A stretch of 17,261 nt of DNA from Discostella pseudostelligera (GCA_036940085.1 JALLBK010000233.1:1-17261); one strand, 5' to 3'; positions 1-9,232 are shown, counted from the stretch's first letter. Translations and numbers: made by a program. Notes: generated from the sequence alone by a model not told the origin.

Positions 1-3000
1 ACTACGACAGCGACGGCGACCGCGACGGCGACGGCAGTGGCGCCAACGACAACATCCATATTGGACCCTGAATCATTGCTTGACGCATTGGATGCCTATT
101 CTGCCACCAGCAGCAGTCATCATCGCCGTGAGGACGATGATTCAAGGCTTGAACAAAAACAACAGCAAGATGACGACGACGATCAACAACCGCGCCATCG
201 CAACACTAATAATTTCGACCCCATCGATTTTCTCAACCAGCACTATCACACCGAACAGCAGCTCACTACAGCATTGCCTGCCCTCCGATCAGCCATCACG
301 TCGCGTCTCACTCGTCTCGATGAAACATTATCCACCACATTGCGACATCAGGCAGCACTCGCACCCACACTGGCCCGCGATGTCGTGCATGCCCGCTCAG
401 CAGTACTGCAATTAGTCACACGCATTCACCAAGTACAAATGCAAGCCCAAAAGAGTGAACTGGCTGTATTGGAAATCACACGTGATATGAAACGTTTAGA
501 TCATGCTAAGAAGCATTTGCAACGTACCATTACTGCATTGAAGCGATTGCATATGTTACTTCATGCTGCGGAACAATTGCGCATGGCGGCCATGGTATCA
601 CCGACACAACCCATTCCACAATATAAAGCGGCAGCACATTTGGTCGATGCGACACGATTGCTACTAGGGCATTTTGAGGGATATATGGAGAGTGTTCCTA
701 AAATGCGACAAGTTCGAGATGCCGTGGGGGTGATTAAAGGCAGATTGTGGGAGGGAATTGTCAAGTTGTTTCGTGAGGTGGGATCCTCCTCCTGTCCATC
801 ATCGGAAGGAGAGCACACGAATGATGATCCGCCATCCTCCATGGTACAGTCGACACTTGCCGATGCATGTCTTGTCATTGAGGCACTCGGTCCAAAATCA
901 AAAGATCAGTTCATATCAGATTTTATTGCCGATCATTTGCAAGAATATGAACAATTGTACAATCCATCTCCTGCTGCCATAATGTCATCAGCCTCATCAA
1001 CAACTTCTTCGCCGGGGGCGATGAACAAATCATTCAAGAAGAGTCCTTCCGACATTGGCAATGACGAACTGAACAACAGCATTCGCATTGGTCAACAACA
1101 ACCGTCGTCGTCATCATCATCATTGGAAACGGTGGAAAATCGATTTACTTGGTATCGAACCAAATTACGCTTCCTCCAACGTCAATTCGTACATGTCTTC
1201 CCACCGCATTGGAATGTTCATTATTACTTAACGGTGAAGTTTTTAGAAATGACGGCACGACATTTGAAGTTTATACTGAGGAAGTATTACAATACCAACA
1301 AGGCTGTGAGAAGTATCTCATCGAGCGGCGCACAAGGTGCTGGCGGTGGGGGTAGCGCTAGTGGAAGTGGCATTGGTGGCACTAGCAGTAGTAGTGTTGT
1401 GTCGTCGGTTATTGCCGCATCGGCAGCTTCTAAGTTTAGTTCCCTAAGTGTGTCGACGCACGGGGGTGGTGGCACTGCGGATGGGAAGGATAGCGTTTCC
1501 GAGGGTGAAAAGGCTGTCACTTCATTATTGAAGGCATTGCAAAAGACAATCTTATTTGAGAAAGAAATGGCGGCGTGGCTCTCGCGTGATTTTGGGACCA
1601 AGTTTATGGATCCATCCAAAGGGATTGGAGGTGAGGGAGGAGGGAGCGGCGGCGGCGGTGGTGGGAAGAAAGAAAATGAGGAGGGAGATGGGGATGATGA
1701 CTTGGAATTCGATGAACACGGTCGCGCTGTGCCAGCCAAGAGTGCAGAGGGCATCAAGATCAAATATGAGCGACGTAAGAAATGGATGGTGGGTGCGGAG
1801 AGTAACCCCACAACCTCAGCAGAAGGACCTGTTCCACCTCCATCGGGCATTGCTTCTACAACCTTTGACGATCACATGTCTCCTTACGTCGCACTTGAGG
1901 AGCGAAGTATGGACGAACAACTCCAAGCTGCAGCCTTGGACAACACCGTCGACACCCGTGGGGAGAAGCCCGTCTTCGTCTCGTCAACTACCCTCTTCAT
2001 TTACATGAAGAATAGCATTAATCGATGCACGGCATTGACGAAAGAAAAGACATTTTTCCTGCTCCAGCGCGCGTTTCAGAAGAAGCTTCGGAGCTATGCC
2101 GGTGTGTTGGAGAAGAAGCTACCACCACCCTTGGGTCAGAATGTCGTGGCCAAGTTGGCACTTTCGAACATTCAGGGTGCCGGAGGCGCGGGTAGCTCGT
2201 TGTCTACTCAGGCGAGCAATATGGTGTATCGTATCCCATCCGGAGAGGAGGTTACCATTTGTCATGTAATTGATACCTGTGAATATTGTTCCGATACGGT
2301 GGAGGCACTAGAAGATCTCATTCGAGACAAGATCGGCGACAAGTATAAGGAGAGTATCGATATGAGTGAAGAGCAGGGAGCCTTCCAAGATGTGACCGCA
2401 AAGTCCATCCGCGTTTTGGTGTCTGGTTTGGAACAGAGGTTGGACATTCCATTGAAAGAAATTTCTCGCACCAACTGGGCATCATTCGACACGGTTGGGG
2501 AAGAATCCTCGTATGTGCGCACCATTCACCTCACCATTCACCCCTTTGTCGTGCAAGTGCGGAATTTGATCCCAAGCTCCTACTTTCGGAGCTTTTGCGA
2601 TAAATTTGCTCTGGCATTTGCATCCTCGTATTATCGATCATTAGTCGGATTGAAGCGAATCAGTGAGGCTGGAACACAGCAACTACTTTTGGATGTCTAC
2701 AGCATAAAAACACTGATGCTCCGACTTCCAGTGTTGGAAGCGGAGAAGAAAACGACGGCGGGAGGCGCCTCCTCTCGGCATCCAAATACCAATCTTTCGG
2801 GCGGGTCCACCATTGCCCCAGCCATGTACACAAAAATGGTAAACAAGGAATTTCGAAAGCTCGAGGTTATGCTCAAGCTTGTTGGATCGCCGAGGGATAG
2901 GCTTGTGGAGATGTTCCGGGCCCAATGGGACTGTTCCATTGATACTGCGTCGATGGCATCCGATTTTACGATGATCACAACACTGAAGGGAATTGCGCGT

Positions 3001-3192
3001 GCTGAAAACGCAACTATGTTAGAAACGTTGGGTGTCGAGGTCGGCGAGGGAGGAGTTGGGGCGGAATCGTCCACTATGACGGTGAATATCCAAGCCTTGC
3101 AAGAGCGCGGATCAGACGTGGCAGCGAAGGTGAATGCAGATTTGAATCAGATGAGGCAACGAGTGGATGATTTTAGGAAGGCGTTCCGATGA
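1..3192 (+). CDS. VPS53: VPS53, GARP/EARP tethering complex subunit (5' end outside window)
   Basis: Subunit of the GARP (and EARP) complex, which tethers endosome-derived vesicles at the trans-Golgi network. The frame is open from base 1. The first in-frame ATG is at 439, inside the conserved domain, and the GTG at 37 is not a credible eukaryotic start, so the true start lies upstream. The Vps53 N-terminal domain begins near base 214 (FDPIDFLNQHY), with the family's coiled segment at about 470-560 (ITRDMKRLDHAKKHL, then a LHML stretch). Conserved C-terminal blocks are at about 2000-2130 (YMKNSINRCTALTKEKTFF), 2240-2340 (ICHVIDTCEYCSDT) and 2530-2720 (FCDKFALAFASSYY; QQLLLDVYSIKTLML). These match the animal Vps53 layout as I recall it. 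At 1063 or more residues it exceeds animal and yeast Vps53 (about 700-830), mainly through an acidic/Gln N-terminal stretch and Ser/Gly-rich inserts at about 970-1120 and 1315-1700. No intron is needed. Confidence 0.93.
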   Translation, partial: TTTATATATATAVAPTTTSILDPESLLDALDAYSATSSSHHRREDDDSRLEQKQQQDDDDDQQPRHRNTNNFDPIDFLNQHYHTEQQLTTALPALRSAITSRLTRLDETLSTTLRHQAALAPTLARDVVHARSAVLQLVTRIHQVQMQAQKSELAVLEITRDMKRLDHAKKHLQRTITALKRLHMLLHAAEQLRMAAMVSPTQPIPQYKAAAHLVDATRLLLGHFEGYMESVPKMRQVRDAVGVIKGRLWEGIVKLFREVGSSSCPSSEGEHTNDDPPSSMVQSTLADACLVIEALGPKSKDQFISDFIADHLQEYEQLYNPSPAAIMSSASSTTSSPGAMNKSFKKSPSDIGNDELNNSIRIGQQQPSSSSSSLETVENRFTWYRTKLRFLQRQFVHVFPPHWNVHYYLTVKFLEMTARHLKFILRKYYNTNKAVRSISSSGAQGAGGGGSASGSGIGGTSSSSVVSSVIAASAASKFSSLSVSTHGGGGTADGKDSVSEGEKAVTSLLKALQKTILFEKEMAAWLSRDFGTKFMDPSKGIGGEGGGSGGGGGGKKENEEGDGDDDLEFDEHGRAVPAKSAEGIKIKYERRKKWMVGAESNPTTSAEGPVPPPSGIASTTFDDHMSPYVALEERSMDEQLQAAALDNTVDTRGEKPVFVSSTTLFIYMKNSINRCTALTKEKTFFLLQRAFQKKLRSYAGVLEKKLPPPLGQNVVAKLALSNIQGAGGAGSSLSTQASNMVYRIPSGEEVTICHVIDTCEYCSDTVEALEDLIRDKIGDKYKESIDMSEEQGAFQDVTAKSIRVLVSGLEQRLDIPLKEISRTNWASFDTVGEESSYVRTIHLTIHPFVVQVRNLIPSSYFRSFCDKFALAFASSYYRSLVGLKRISEAGTQQLLLDVYSIKTLMLRLPVLEAEKKTTAGGASSRHPNTNLSGGSTIAPAMYTKMVNKEFRKLEVMLKLVGSPRDRLVEMFRAQWDCSIDTASMASDFTMITTLKGIARAENATMLETLGVEVGEGGVGAESSTMTVNIQALQERGSDVAAKVNADLNQMRQRVDDFRKAFR

Positions 3193-3562
3193 GTGTGCAA
3201 TCGGATCAATCATCGATGTGATACCATCAGACTAGCGGGCAGTGTTCGTTTGTATTCTCTGCGAAACGGACATTCTTGGTTAATAAGGCTTGTATTCGAC
3301 GTGTCTCATATCCACCTCCTTCGGCTTTTTTGGGCCTCTCAACTTCTTTGTTTCCATTCTCTTGGAGGTAGAACGAAAAATCTCGGTAGTAATATGGACT
3401 GCTGTGATCGATGGTGGTGCTAGTACTAGTAGTACTGCTGCCGCCATCCAACGTATCGTCAACCTCGTCCACTGGCATGGTTATGAGAGTATATGAGAGT
3501 CGAGAGTGCATTATGACGGGAGTGAGATGAAGAGATAACGTGTACTCCTTATGATAGAGAGA

Positions 3563-3596
3563 AGCTGCTGCCTGCTACTCCCTAGCTGCTGCCTGC
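3563..3596. repeat. Direct repeat, 13 bp, two copies
   Basis: AGCTGCTGCCTGC occurs at 3563-3575 and again at 3584-3596, starts 21 bp apart, in the upstream region of the methyltransferase gene. It could be a local duplication or a paired regulatory site; nothing in the sequence decides between these. Confidence 0.6.
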
Positions 3597-3724
3597 GCGC
3601 ATGAAAACATCATGAGCGAGAGAGAGTGCCTCTTGGAAAATGGCGGGAACACCAAATTCGCCTCCACCTTCCGTCCACCTACCTACCGCACTCTCGCTAG
3701 ATTTGAGTAGATACAGGTGAATGA

Positions 3725-3740
3725 AGGTAGATATCTACCT
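3725..3740. repeat. Perfect 16-bp palindrome upstream of the methyltransferase gene
   Basis: AGGTAGATATCTACCT equals its own reverse complement. It lies 146 bp before the chosen ATG and is flanked by further GTAGAT and CTACC words. A dimeric transcription-factor site is possible, but this is inference. Confidence 0.5.
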
Positions 3741-3885
3741 CTACCGCCTTCCGACCACCACTCCCCCCTCATCACATGATGATGACCATGGTGGCCGCAC
3801 CAAAGCAAATATCAACAACTGGCGTCTCCTCCTATAGTAACTTCGTTGAACGCTGGCTGACGCAGTCCTTCTCCTAGTGACCATA

Positions 3886-5430
3886 ATGTCGATATCGATG
3901 GTAGCATCCAGATTCGCCGTCATGGCGCGTCGTCCTCCCTCATGCACAACACAAGCAACTAATTTGATTCGAATGGTGCAACTGTGCCCGTCACCGTCAC
4001 TTGACAGTGCTTCACAGCAACAAACTCCCCATCCCAGTTTAATTCCTCGATGTTGCATGATGACGACATCTGCGACTACCACTAGTACTACACCAGCAAC
4101 AACTCTCGATCAACCGCTACGCCGTCGTCGACGACGCAATACACATGATTCATCTACTACTACTTCGACCACCAATGCAGCTGGCACCGAGTTGCCTTCC
4201 AACGGAGAAGGAGGAGGGGCATTCGCTCCCAAAGATTCCAACGGCAATTTATTAAACGCCCAAGAATATCTAAAATTGGCTAGTCTTTCACCATGGGTTC
4301 CATGTCCTGATATTGTCATAAAACGTGTTCTTGAAATTGCAAATGCCAATAACTCAGATATCCATGGAGATTTGGGATGCGGTGACGGACGGTTAAATTT
4401 CGCGGCAATTAGTGGACCATTCCATGTCTCGAAAAGCTGGGGTGTCGATGTGGACAAGAATATATTGGAGAAATGTCATGAAAGACTGGGTAAGAGATTT
4501 GTACCCCGTACCGGCGATGCTAGTATTATTGGGAGTCGCACTGAGAAATCGGAAGCGGAACGGTTGGAATTTCATCAAGCGGATTTGATCCGAGTGATTG
4601 AACGACAGAAACAGAAGTATCACAGCCAACAGACACAACAACACGAGGCAATTACTCCATCACTCAGTGATGCACCATCACAAGGAGAAGGCGAAGATTG
4701 GTCCAATGAAGATGCCATCTCTCACAAAATATCTACATCCACAATCATCACCATGTATTTTGTCAATGATGCACTGAATCAAATCAAACCCTACTTGGAA
4801 AGCACATTGGGTGGACACCCGAATGTGCGGGTAATCACGATAGGGTATGAAATGCATGGATGGGATGCCACTTGGGTCGAACGTGTGCTAGGATTGACAA
4901 TATTCAAGTATGATATGTGCAATATTTCGAATGTGCCGTTTGAATGGAGAGTTGGAGAAAGTGATGACAATGACGGTTCGGCTGCAGAAGGAAGAAGTCA
5001 ACCTACGTTGCCCAACGATCATCAAGATGATATTGATGGTGACACTGAACTGTCCCAATTTTATCTAAAACAAAAACGTGCTCAAGATATTGAGGATCTA
5101 AATGCTGGATTGCGTATCCATCATGACGAGAAGTTGAATGAATTTGCACAGGCTCGTTCGTCGTCTCGTAAAACAGCTACTCAACACGAAACAGTCGGCG
5201 CTGCAACAATTACCGAGGAGTGGGAAAATGTAGATGAGGGTTGGGATTTCGATGAGACGGAAGATCCGGAAGAATTAATGAGGGAAGCGCACAAGACGAT
5301 GATGAAGAATGCACGTCATTTACGAGGGAAGGGCATGATGGCTGGCTTGGATAGGGAGATAAAGCAGCAGCAGCGCCAAGAGGAGGGGAAGGAGGACAGA
5401 AGACCAACGCCAATCTGGAAAAAGCCATGA
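3886..5430 (+). CDS. Class I SAM-dependent methyltransferase, FAM173 (ATPSCKMT/ANTKMT)-like
   Basis: A 514-residue seven-beta-strand methyltransferase. The frame can be opened from GTG 3877, but ATG 3886 (A at -3) is the first credible start. Residues 1 to about 85 are rich in Ser, Thr and Arg with no acidic residue before the first Asp, like an organelle transit peptide. The SAM-binding glycine loop DLGCGDGR is at residues 162-169, followed by the beta-2 acidic stretch WGVDVDKN (about 185-191), then FHQADLI and a hydrophobic strand STIITMYFVNDAL. The block WVPCP before motif I, a predicted helix and then the loop match the layout of FAM173 enzymes, which trimethylate lysines of ATP synthase subunit c or the ADP/ATP carrier in mitochondria. 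The substrate here is inference. Additions to the family core are a Gln/Ser/Glu-rich insert (about 245-285) and an acidic and basic C-terminal tail after about 360. The class I fold is near certain; the subfamily less so. Confidence 0.82.
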   Translation: MSISMVASRFAVMARRPPSCTTQATNLIRMVQLCPSPSLDSASQQQTPHPSLIPRCCMMTTSATTTSTTPATTLDQPLRRRRRRNTHDSSTTTSTTNAAGTELPSNGEGGGAFAPKDSNGNLLNAQEYLKLASLSPWVPCPDIVIKRVLEIANANNSDIHGDLGCGDGRLNFAAISGPFHVSKSWGVDVDKNILEKCHERLGKRFVPRTGDASIIGSRTEKSEAERLEFHQADLIRVIERQKQKYHSQQTQQHEAITPSLSDAPSQGEGEDWSNEDAISHKISTSTIITMYFVNDALNQIKPYLESTLGGHPNVRVITIGYEMHGWDATWVERVLGLTIFKYDMCNISNVPFEWRVGESDDNDGSAAEGRSQPTLPNDHQDDIDGDTELSQFYLKQKRAQDIEDLNAGLRIHHDEKLNEFAQARSSSRKTATQHETVGAATITEEWENVDEGWDFDETEDPEELMREAHKTMMKNARHLRGKGMMAGLDREIKQQQRQEEGKEDRRPTPIWKKP

Positions 5431-5554
5431 TTCAATGCTCTCTCATGTGTCGGCAAGTGGTATGGCTTGTGGGGCAGAACACAATATCGACATCTCTAAT
5501 GTAACTTAAGCGAGTAAGGATTGAATGCATATTGAATAGTAGTTAATTTAGCCA

Positions 5555-6705
5555 TTAAGTGGAGCTTTCGAGAGTGGATACGAGCATCTCTCTAGATCCG
5601 TCAACATCTAATCCCTTCTCGTGAGATCTGTGGCGTAGTTCGTTGATGGTCATGGCACACAAGTCTTTAACATCTTTCTTTTCAGCTTGACTCCTTGCCA
5701 CTGCTGCAAGAATGTCACTCATAATCGGGCTTTCAGAGGTGTTTGTTAGAATTTTCCTCTTAATGATTTCGGCTGTGTTGCTAATGACGAAGTCCAGCGC
5801 TTTCTCTTTCAGATACGCGCATTTCTTCGCTTCTGCGAAGGATAAGTGCTCCGACACATTTTCAAAAGTAAATGACAGTGAGGAGGCGTAGCAGACTTCG
5901 GCCTCAAGTTTGAGGTTTGTCACACCATATTTGTCAGCAGCCTCAAGTACCCTCCTGATTTGTGAGATATTTTTCCAAAGTCAGGTAGCTTGTATCCATA
6001 AATATAGAGCAGCAACGCCGTGAACGTTTTAGGTGATCGATTTGGAAGTTCAATCAAAGAAGGTGACTTATCCGATTTGCTCAGTTCTGCAAGCTGCGGT
6101 GAGGCTTTCTTCAAAATCATACGATGAGCATAAAATTTGGCAGAATCATTTGTTTCACTCTCCCCCTTGACCTCGAACACAACATCTGCAGATTCTTCAT
6201 CCATAAAAAAATTCTTGGCAATTAAGCGCGTTGAAGGGTTGTCTGGAATAAATGGGGCCGAATATTCATCTGGCTTAATTCTGACATCAATCACCAATGC
6301 CCCCTTCGTAAGAAAGGTCAATGCCTTTTCGCGTTCGAGGAAACATCGAGAGCCATGAACATTCGTTGCCGAGGTGAAAAAGTACGATGTTTTTGGTGGT
6401 TACCAAGGAAACCATTCATTAGCATTTGGTATTCGATCTTGATACTAGCAGCTGAACAAAGAACTAAATAGAGTGAAATTTTCTTGGCATTATCCCCCAG
6501 AACGGGGATACATGCACAAATTCCATTCATACCCCAAACAAAAAAAATTAGGCGACTGCACTCTCTCCGTAGCCGAGGTCACATCTGCAAATCCATGAAA
6601 GTAGACGGTAGTGTTCACCCAATCTTCTTGAGTATCCGATGATGGTGTTCCTACATGAACTGATGGATTATGAAAACCACTCGATGTGCCTGCACGCTGC
6701 GCCAT
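5555..6705 (-). pseudogene. MATH-BTB protein gene, broken by three frameshifts
   Basis: The fragments, read in order on the minus strand, give one complete MATH-BTB protein, a family of substrate adaptors for cullin-3 ubiquitin ligases. ATG is at 6705. The MATH part (TTVYFHGFADVTSA, then FCLGYEWNLCMYP) runs to about 6495. The frame then changes by an apparent 1-base insertion at the C run 6494-6498, and KKISLYLV continues. A second change, equal to a 1-base loss, falls between about 6345 and 6385, after which FLEREKALTF and GALVIDVRIK continue. The BTB core (SADVVFEVKGE, YAHRMILKKA) runs to DFGK. A third change, a 1-base loss at the T run 5970-5974, precedes the BTB-BACK-like part (EAADKYGVTNLKLEAEV) and the C-terminal GLDVDGSREMLVSTLE. 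It ends at TAA 5557-5555. No splice signals bridge the breaks. The neighbouring long frames are intact, so recent gene decay is more likely than sequencing error, though error is not excluded. Confidence 0.8.
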
Positions 6706-7214
6706 TATTTTGGTTGACGAGGTGATCTGGGTTGCAGCAACAAGGGTCTTGTATTTGCTTCGCCATCGCTTCGGTCGATATGGTACTTTTTCCTATTGAT
6801 GTCTTGTCTTAGTAGGCTCATCGTCTTCAATGAAGTAAGCAGTGGTGGTGGCATACATGGCGTCCCGCCCGCGCGCTGGCCGAGAGGAGGCGATCGAGCT
6901 GCGGACATAAAGAACTCATTACCAACGTAGGAACAAGTACGATCTTTTGCTGTAGACTGTGTCATTCTTGCGACGTAAAGATCCTGTAGAGGTACACAGA
7001 GGAATAGCTACGATCTTTGATAGGTTGAAAGTAAGCGCGGTTAGGGCCGAATCTTCCAACATTTCCGCAGCAAGAACCTTGGCCATTGCCGCCGCCGCCG
7101 TCGAAGTCGACGTCTCGCTCGTCGGCAGCTACTACTCCTATTACAACATTCGATACCCTCGCCATTTGCCATGCTCCTGCTCCTGTGTCACCCACCATTA
7201 CACCGACGAAGGCC
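6706..7214. promoter_or_regulatory. Divergent promoter region, MATH-BTB / ankyrin-adenylate kinase
   Basis: This stretch separates two divergent starts, ATG 6705 (-) and ATG 7215 (+). It contains GC-rich sequence near 6865-6905 and a GCC repeat near 7089-7101. I see no clear TATA box and no RNA gene. A frame upstream of 7215 in the same phase runs back to a stop at 7032-7034 but contains no ATG, so an unseen upstream exon cannot be excluded. Confidence 0.55.
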
Positions 7215-9232
7215 ATGTTATCCATACGGGCAAAGACTTGGCATCGCCTGATCTCGCTGCCATGCAGTTTCAATGGGTTCATCGATGCGGGCTTCGCTCC
7301 GCCAATGAGAACGCAGCCAACTAATTTTACCTTGGCCTTGGCGCAATCTTTCTCTACGACTACGAGAACACCGCAGATACGGCGGCAGCAATCATTTGAA
7401 CGAGAACAACGTAGGCACTTTCATCCAAGTTCTTATCGAGGAAACAATAGCAACCTTGATGATCTATGCAAAAATCACATCAATTTGCCTGTGGATGACT
7501 TTGCCGATGGATGTCGTGAGTTCCAATTACTAATTCGGATGTGATGACTTATGAATCAAACACATTTAATTTGTGTCGCTGACATTCAATTGATACATAC
7601 AGGTTTTCTTCATCAAGTGGCATTAGGAAATATTGGGGAAGTGAAAAGGATTGCGTCATCCAGAAGGCAGCTTGTGAACTTCAAAGATTACGACCGCAGA
7701 AGTGAGAACTTACACTTTACTACACAATTATTGACTTCATGGATTTCTCATTCATTTGATCTGTACGCATTTTCAACCTGAACAGCTCCATTGCACATCG
7801 CCGCATCAGAGGGACAATTATCCATTTGTCAAATTTTAGTTCAAGAAGGTGCACGGATAAATCGTTGCGATCGATGGGGTGGTAGTCCCCTCGACGATGC
7901 ACATCGTCATCGCCATTGGCACTGCGTGGAGTACCTAAGAAGCTTGGGTGGAGCATTTGGTAGCTCGTCGCAGGCTACGAATTTCATGGCAGCGGCAAGT
8001 GAGGGGGATGACGAAGAAGTTGCAACGATGCTTCGGCTGGGGAATATTAATATCAATGAGGGTGACAATGACAGGAGAACGGCACTACACGCGGCTGCTG
8101 GAAATGGTCACTCAAAGGTGATCAAATTACTGTGCGAGTCTGGAGCCAATGTCAATGTCACTGATCGATGGGGTGGCAGTCCGCTTGACGACGCAATGTT
8201 TTATGGCCACAAAGAGTGCGAAGAGCTTCTGCAAAAATTTGGTGCAAAGTACGGGAACACGAACACAACCATGGGAAGAGAAGCACTGATTGATTTATTT
8301 GATCAACATGGAAAGATGAGAAATGGAGTAATGTCTCTGGATTGGCAAGACGTTTCTGAGCTACTTCGAAGTGTTGGTCATGAGGCGACCGATGCTGTGG
8401 TGCGAAAATTATTTCAGGTGGTTGATGTCAATAATGATGGAGTGATTGGCAAAGAAGGTGAGACATCGTATGAATGCATCAACTTGATCTCTAGCGGAAT
8501 GCTCGACTAAATCACACCTTCATCGATAAGAATTCTTGGACCAGAGTGATTTATTTTTGCAAGGTCGCCCGGCACGAATCATATTGGTTGTGGGCGGTGA
8601 GTTCGATCTGCTTAACCAAAGGATTCAATCCGGCATTCGTTACTAACGATAGCCCAACTACAGGGCCAGGTTCTGGCAAGGGATTGCTGAGTGAACGCTT
8701 AGTGAAAGAGTGTGGTGTTGTACATTTGTCGTCTGGTAATTTACTGCGGGAAGAAGTCGAAGCTGGGACGCATTTGGGAAAACAGGTTGATTCGATAATG
8801 AAAAGCGGAGGCCTCGTTTCTTCGGCCATAATGGTGACGCTGATGCAGAAGAAAATGAAGGACCATCCTGGGAAGCGAATACTGCTCGATGGATTTCCGA
8901 GGTCGGCGGAAAATGCAAAAGATCTCGTCACATTGTGTGGCAGGCCTGAGTTGGCATTGCACTTGGACTGCGACGATTGCATCCTCATCGAAAGAATATT
9001 GGCACGTGGGAAAAGTGGCGCCCGAGCAGACGATAACATACACACTGCACTTCAGCGAATCAAAACATATCACAAGTCTCACCAGGTAACAATGGATTTT
9101 CTTCGTGATGAGCGGGTTCCCATTGTGCAGTTGGACTGTTCAGCCGCACCTGATGTGGTGTGGGAGCAATTAAGCGCTGTGGGACGTTTGATGAGGCAAG
9201 CTGTTGGGCACAGCAACATTGTAGGCAGTTGA
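7215..9232 (+). CDS. Ankyrin repeat / EF-hand / adenylate kinase fusion protein (five exons)
   Basis: Proposed exons are 7215-7515, 7603-7701, 7786-8457, 8531-8596 and 8664-9232, giving 568 residues; all four introns are phase 1. Residues 1-90 are Arg/Ser/Thr-rich and could be a mitochondrial presequence. Ankyrin repeats span about 102-288 as two copies of a module, each containing DRWGGSPLDDA. An EF-hand loop is at 347-358 (D-V-N-N-D-G-V-I-G-K-E-E), with a weaker helix-loop before it. The kinase starts at about 372 (RIILVVGGPGSGKG, P-loop 379-386). It keeps the NMP-binding LSSGNLLREE, DGFPR, a short LID (ILARGK), ARADDN and the later Arg of ALQRIKTY, so it looks active. Adenylate or UMP/CMP kinases transfer the gamma-phosphate of ATP to a nucleoside monophosphate. 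The short LID fits the cytosolic AK1/UMP-CMP group. Calcium control of the kinase is inference. Domain calls are strong; the exact start is uncertain. Confidence 0.85.
7516..7602 (+). other. Intron 1 of the ankyrin-adenylate kinase gene
   Basis: 87 bp, donor GTGAGT, acceptor CATACAG, phase 1. It joins the N-terminal leader to the first ankyrin helix (CR then FLHQVALGN). It contains an in-frame stop, so removal is required for the fused frame. Confidence 0.85.
7702..7785 (+). other. Intron 2 of the ankyrin-adenylate kinase gene
   Basis: 84 bp, donor GTGAGA, acceptor CTGAACAG, phase 1. Removal restores a canonical ankyrin motif, DYDRR followed by TPLHIAASEG. Confidence 0.88.
8458..8530 (+). 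other. Intron 3 of the ankyrin-adenylate kinase gene
   Basis: 73 bp, donor GTGAGA, acceptor ATAAG, phase 1. The split codon makes Glu at EF-hand loop position 12. A later acceptor at TTTGCAAG (8562-8563 as AG) also keeps frame, but would put Gly there and drop a short linker, so ATAAG is preferred. Confidence 0.78.
8597..8663 (+). other. Intron 4 of the ankyrin-adenylate kinase gene
   Basis: 67 bp, donor GTGAGT, acceptor CTACAG, phase 1. It interrupts the second glycine codon of the P-loop; removal gives GGPGSGKG, the exact Walker A loop of adenylate kinases. Confidence 0.9.

Larger units (their letters stand above)
3193..3885. other. Intergenic region between VPS53 and the methyltransferase gene
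   Basis: No supported gene. It must hold the VPS53 3' end and the promoter and 5' leader of the methyltransferase gene. Visible structure: a short CTAGTACTAG palindrome near 3419, a 13-bp direct repeat at 3563/3584, a TGGCGGGA motif at 3641-3648, CTACC-rich sequence, and a perfect 16-bp palindrome at 3725-3740. The short open frames here show no family features. Confidence 0.7.

Noticed and set aside
37..39. GTG as the start of the VPS53 coding region
   Set aside because: The frame is open to base 1, GTG is not a normal eukaryotic start, and the first in-frame ATG (439) lies inside the conserved domain. The start is outside the window.
1287..1850. 187-residue minus-strand frame inside VPS53
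   Set aside because: It is the antisense of the Gly/Ser-rich insert (hence Pro/Ser-rich) and shows no domain. It is a composition shadow.
6962..7282. Minus-strand open frame with an ATG opposite the start of the ankyrin-adenylate kinase gene
   Set aside because: 106 residues, Gly-rich composition that mirrors the GCC repeat on the other strand, no recognisable domain, and no splice link to the MATH-BTB gene.
8546..8663. A separate adenylate kinase gene starting within the intron 3/4 region
   Set aside because: The continuous frame here starts with a non-kinase sequence and breaks the P-loop. Using the two introns restores both the EF-hand and Walker A motifs in one frame.
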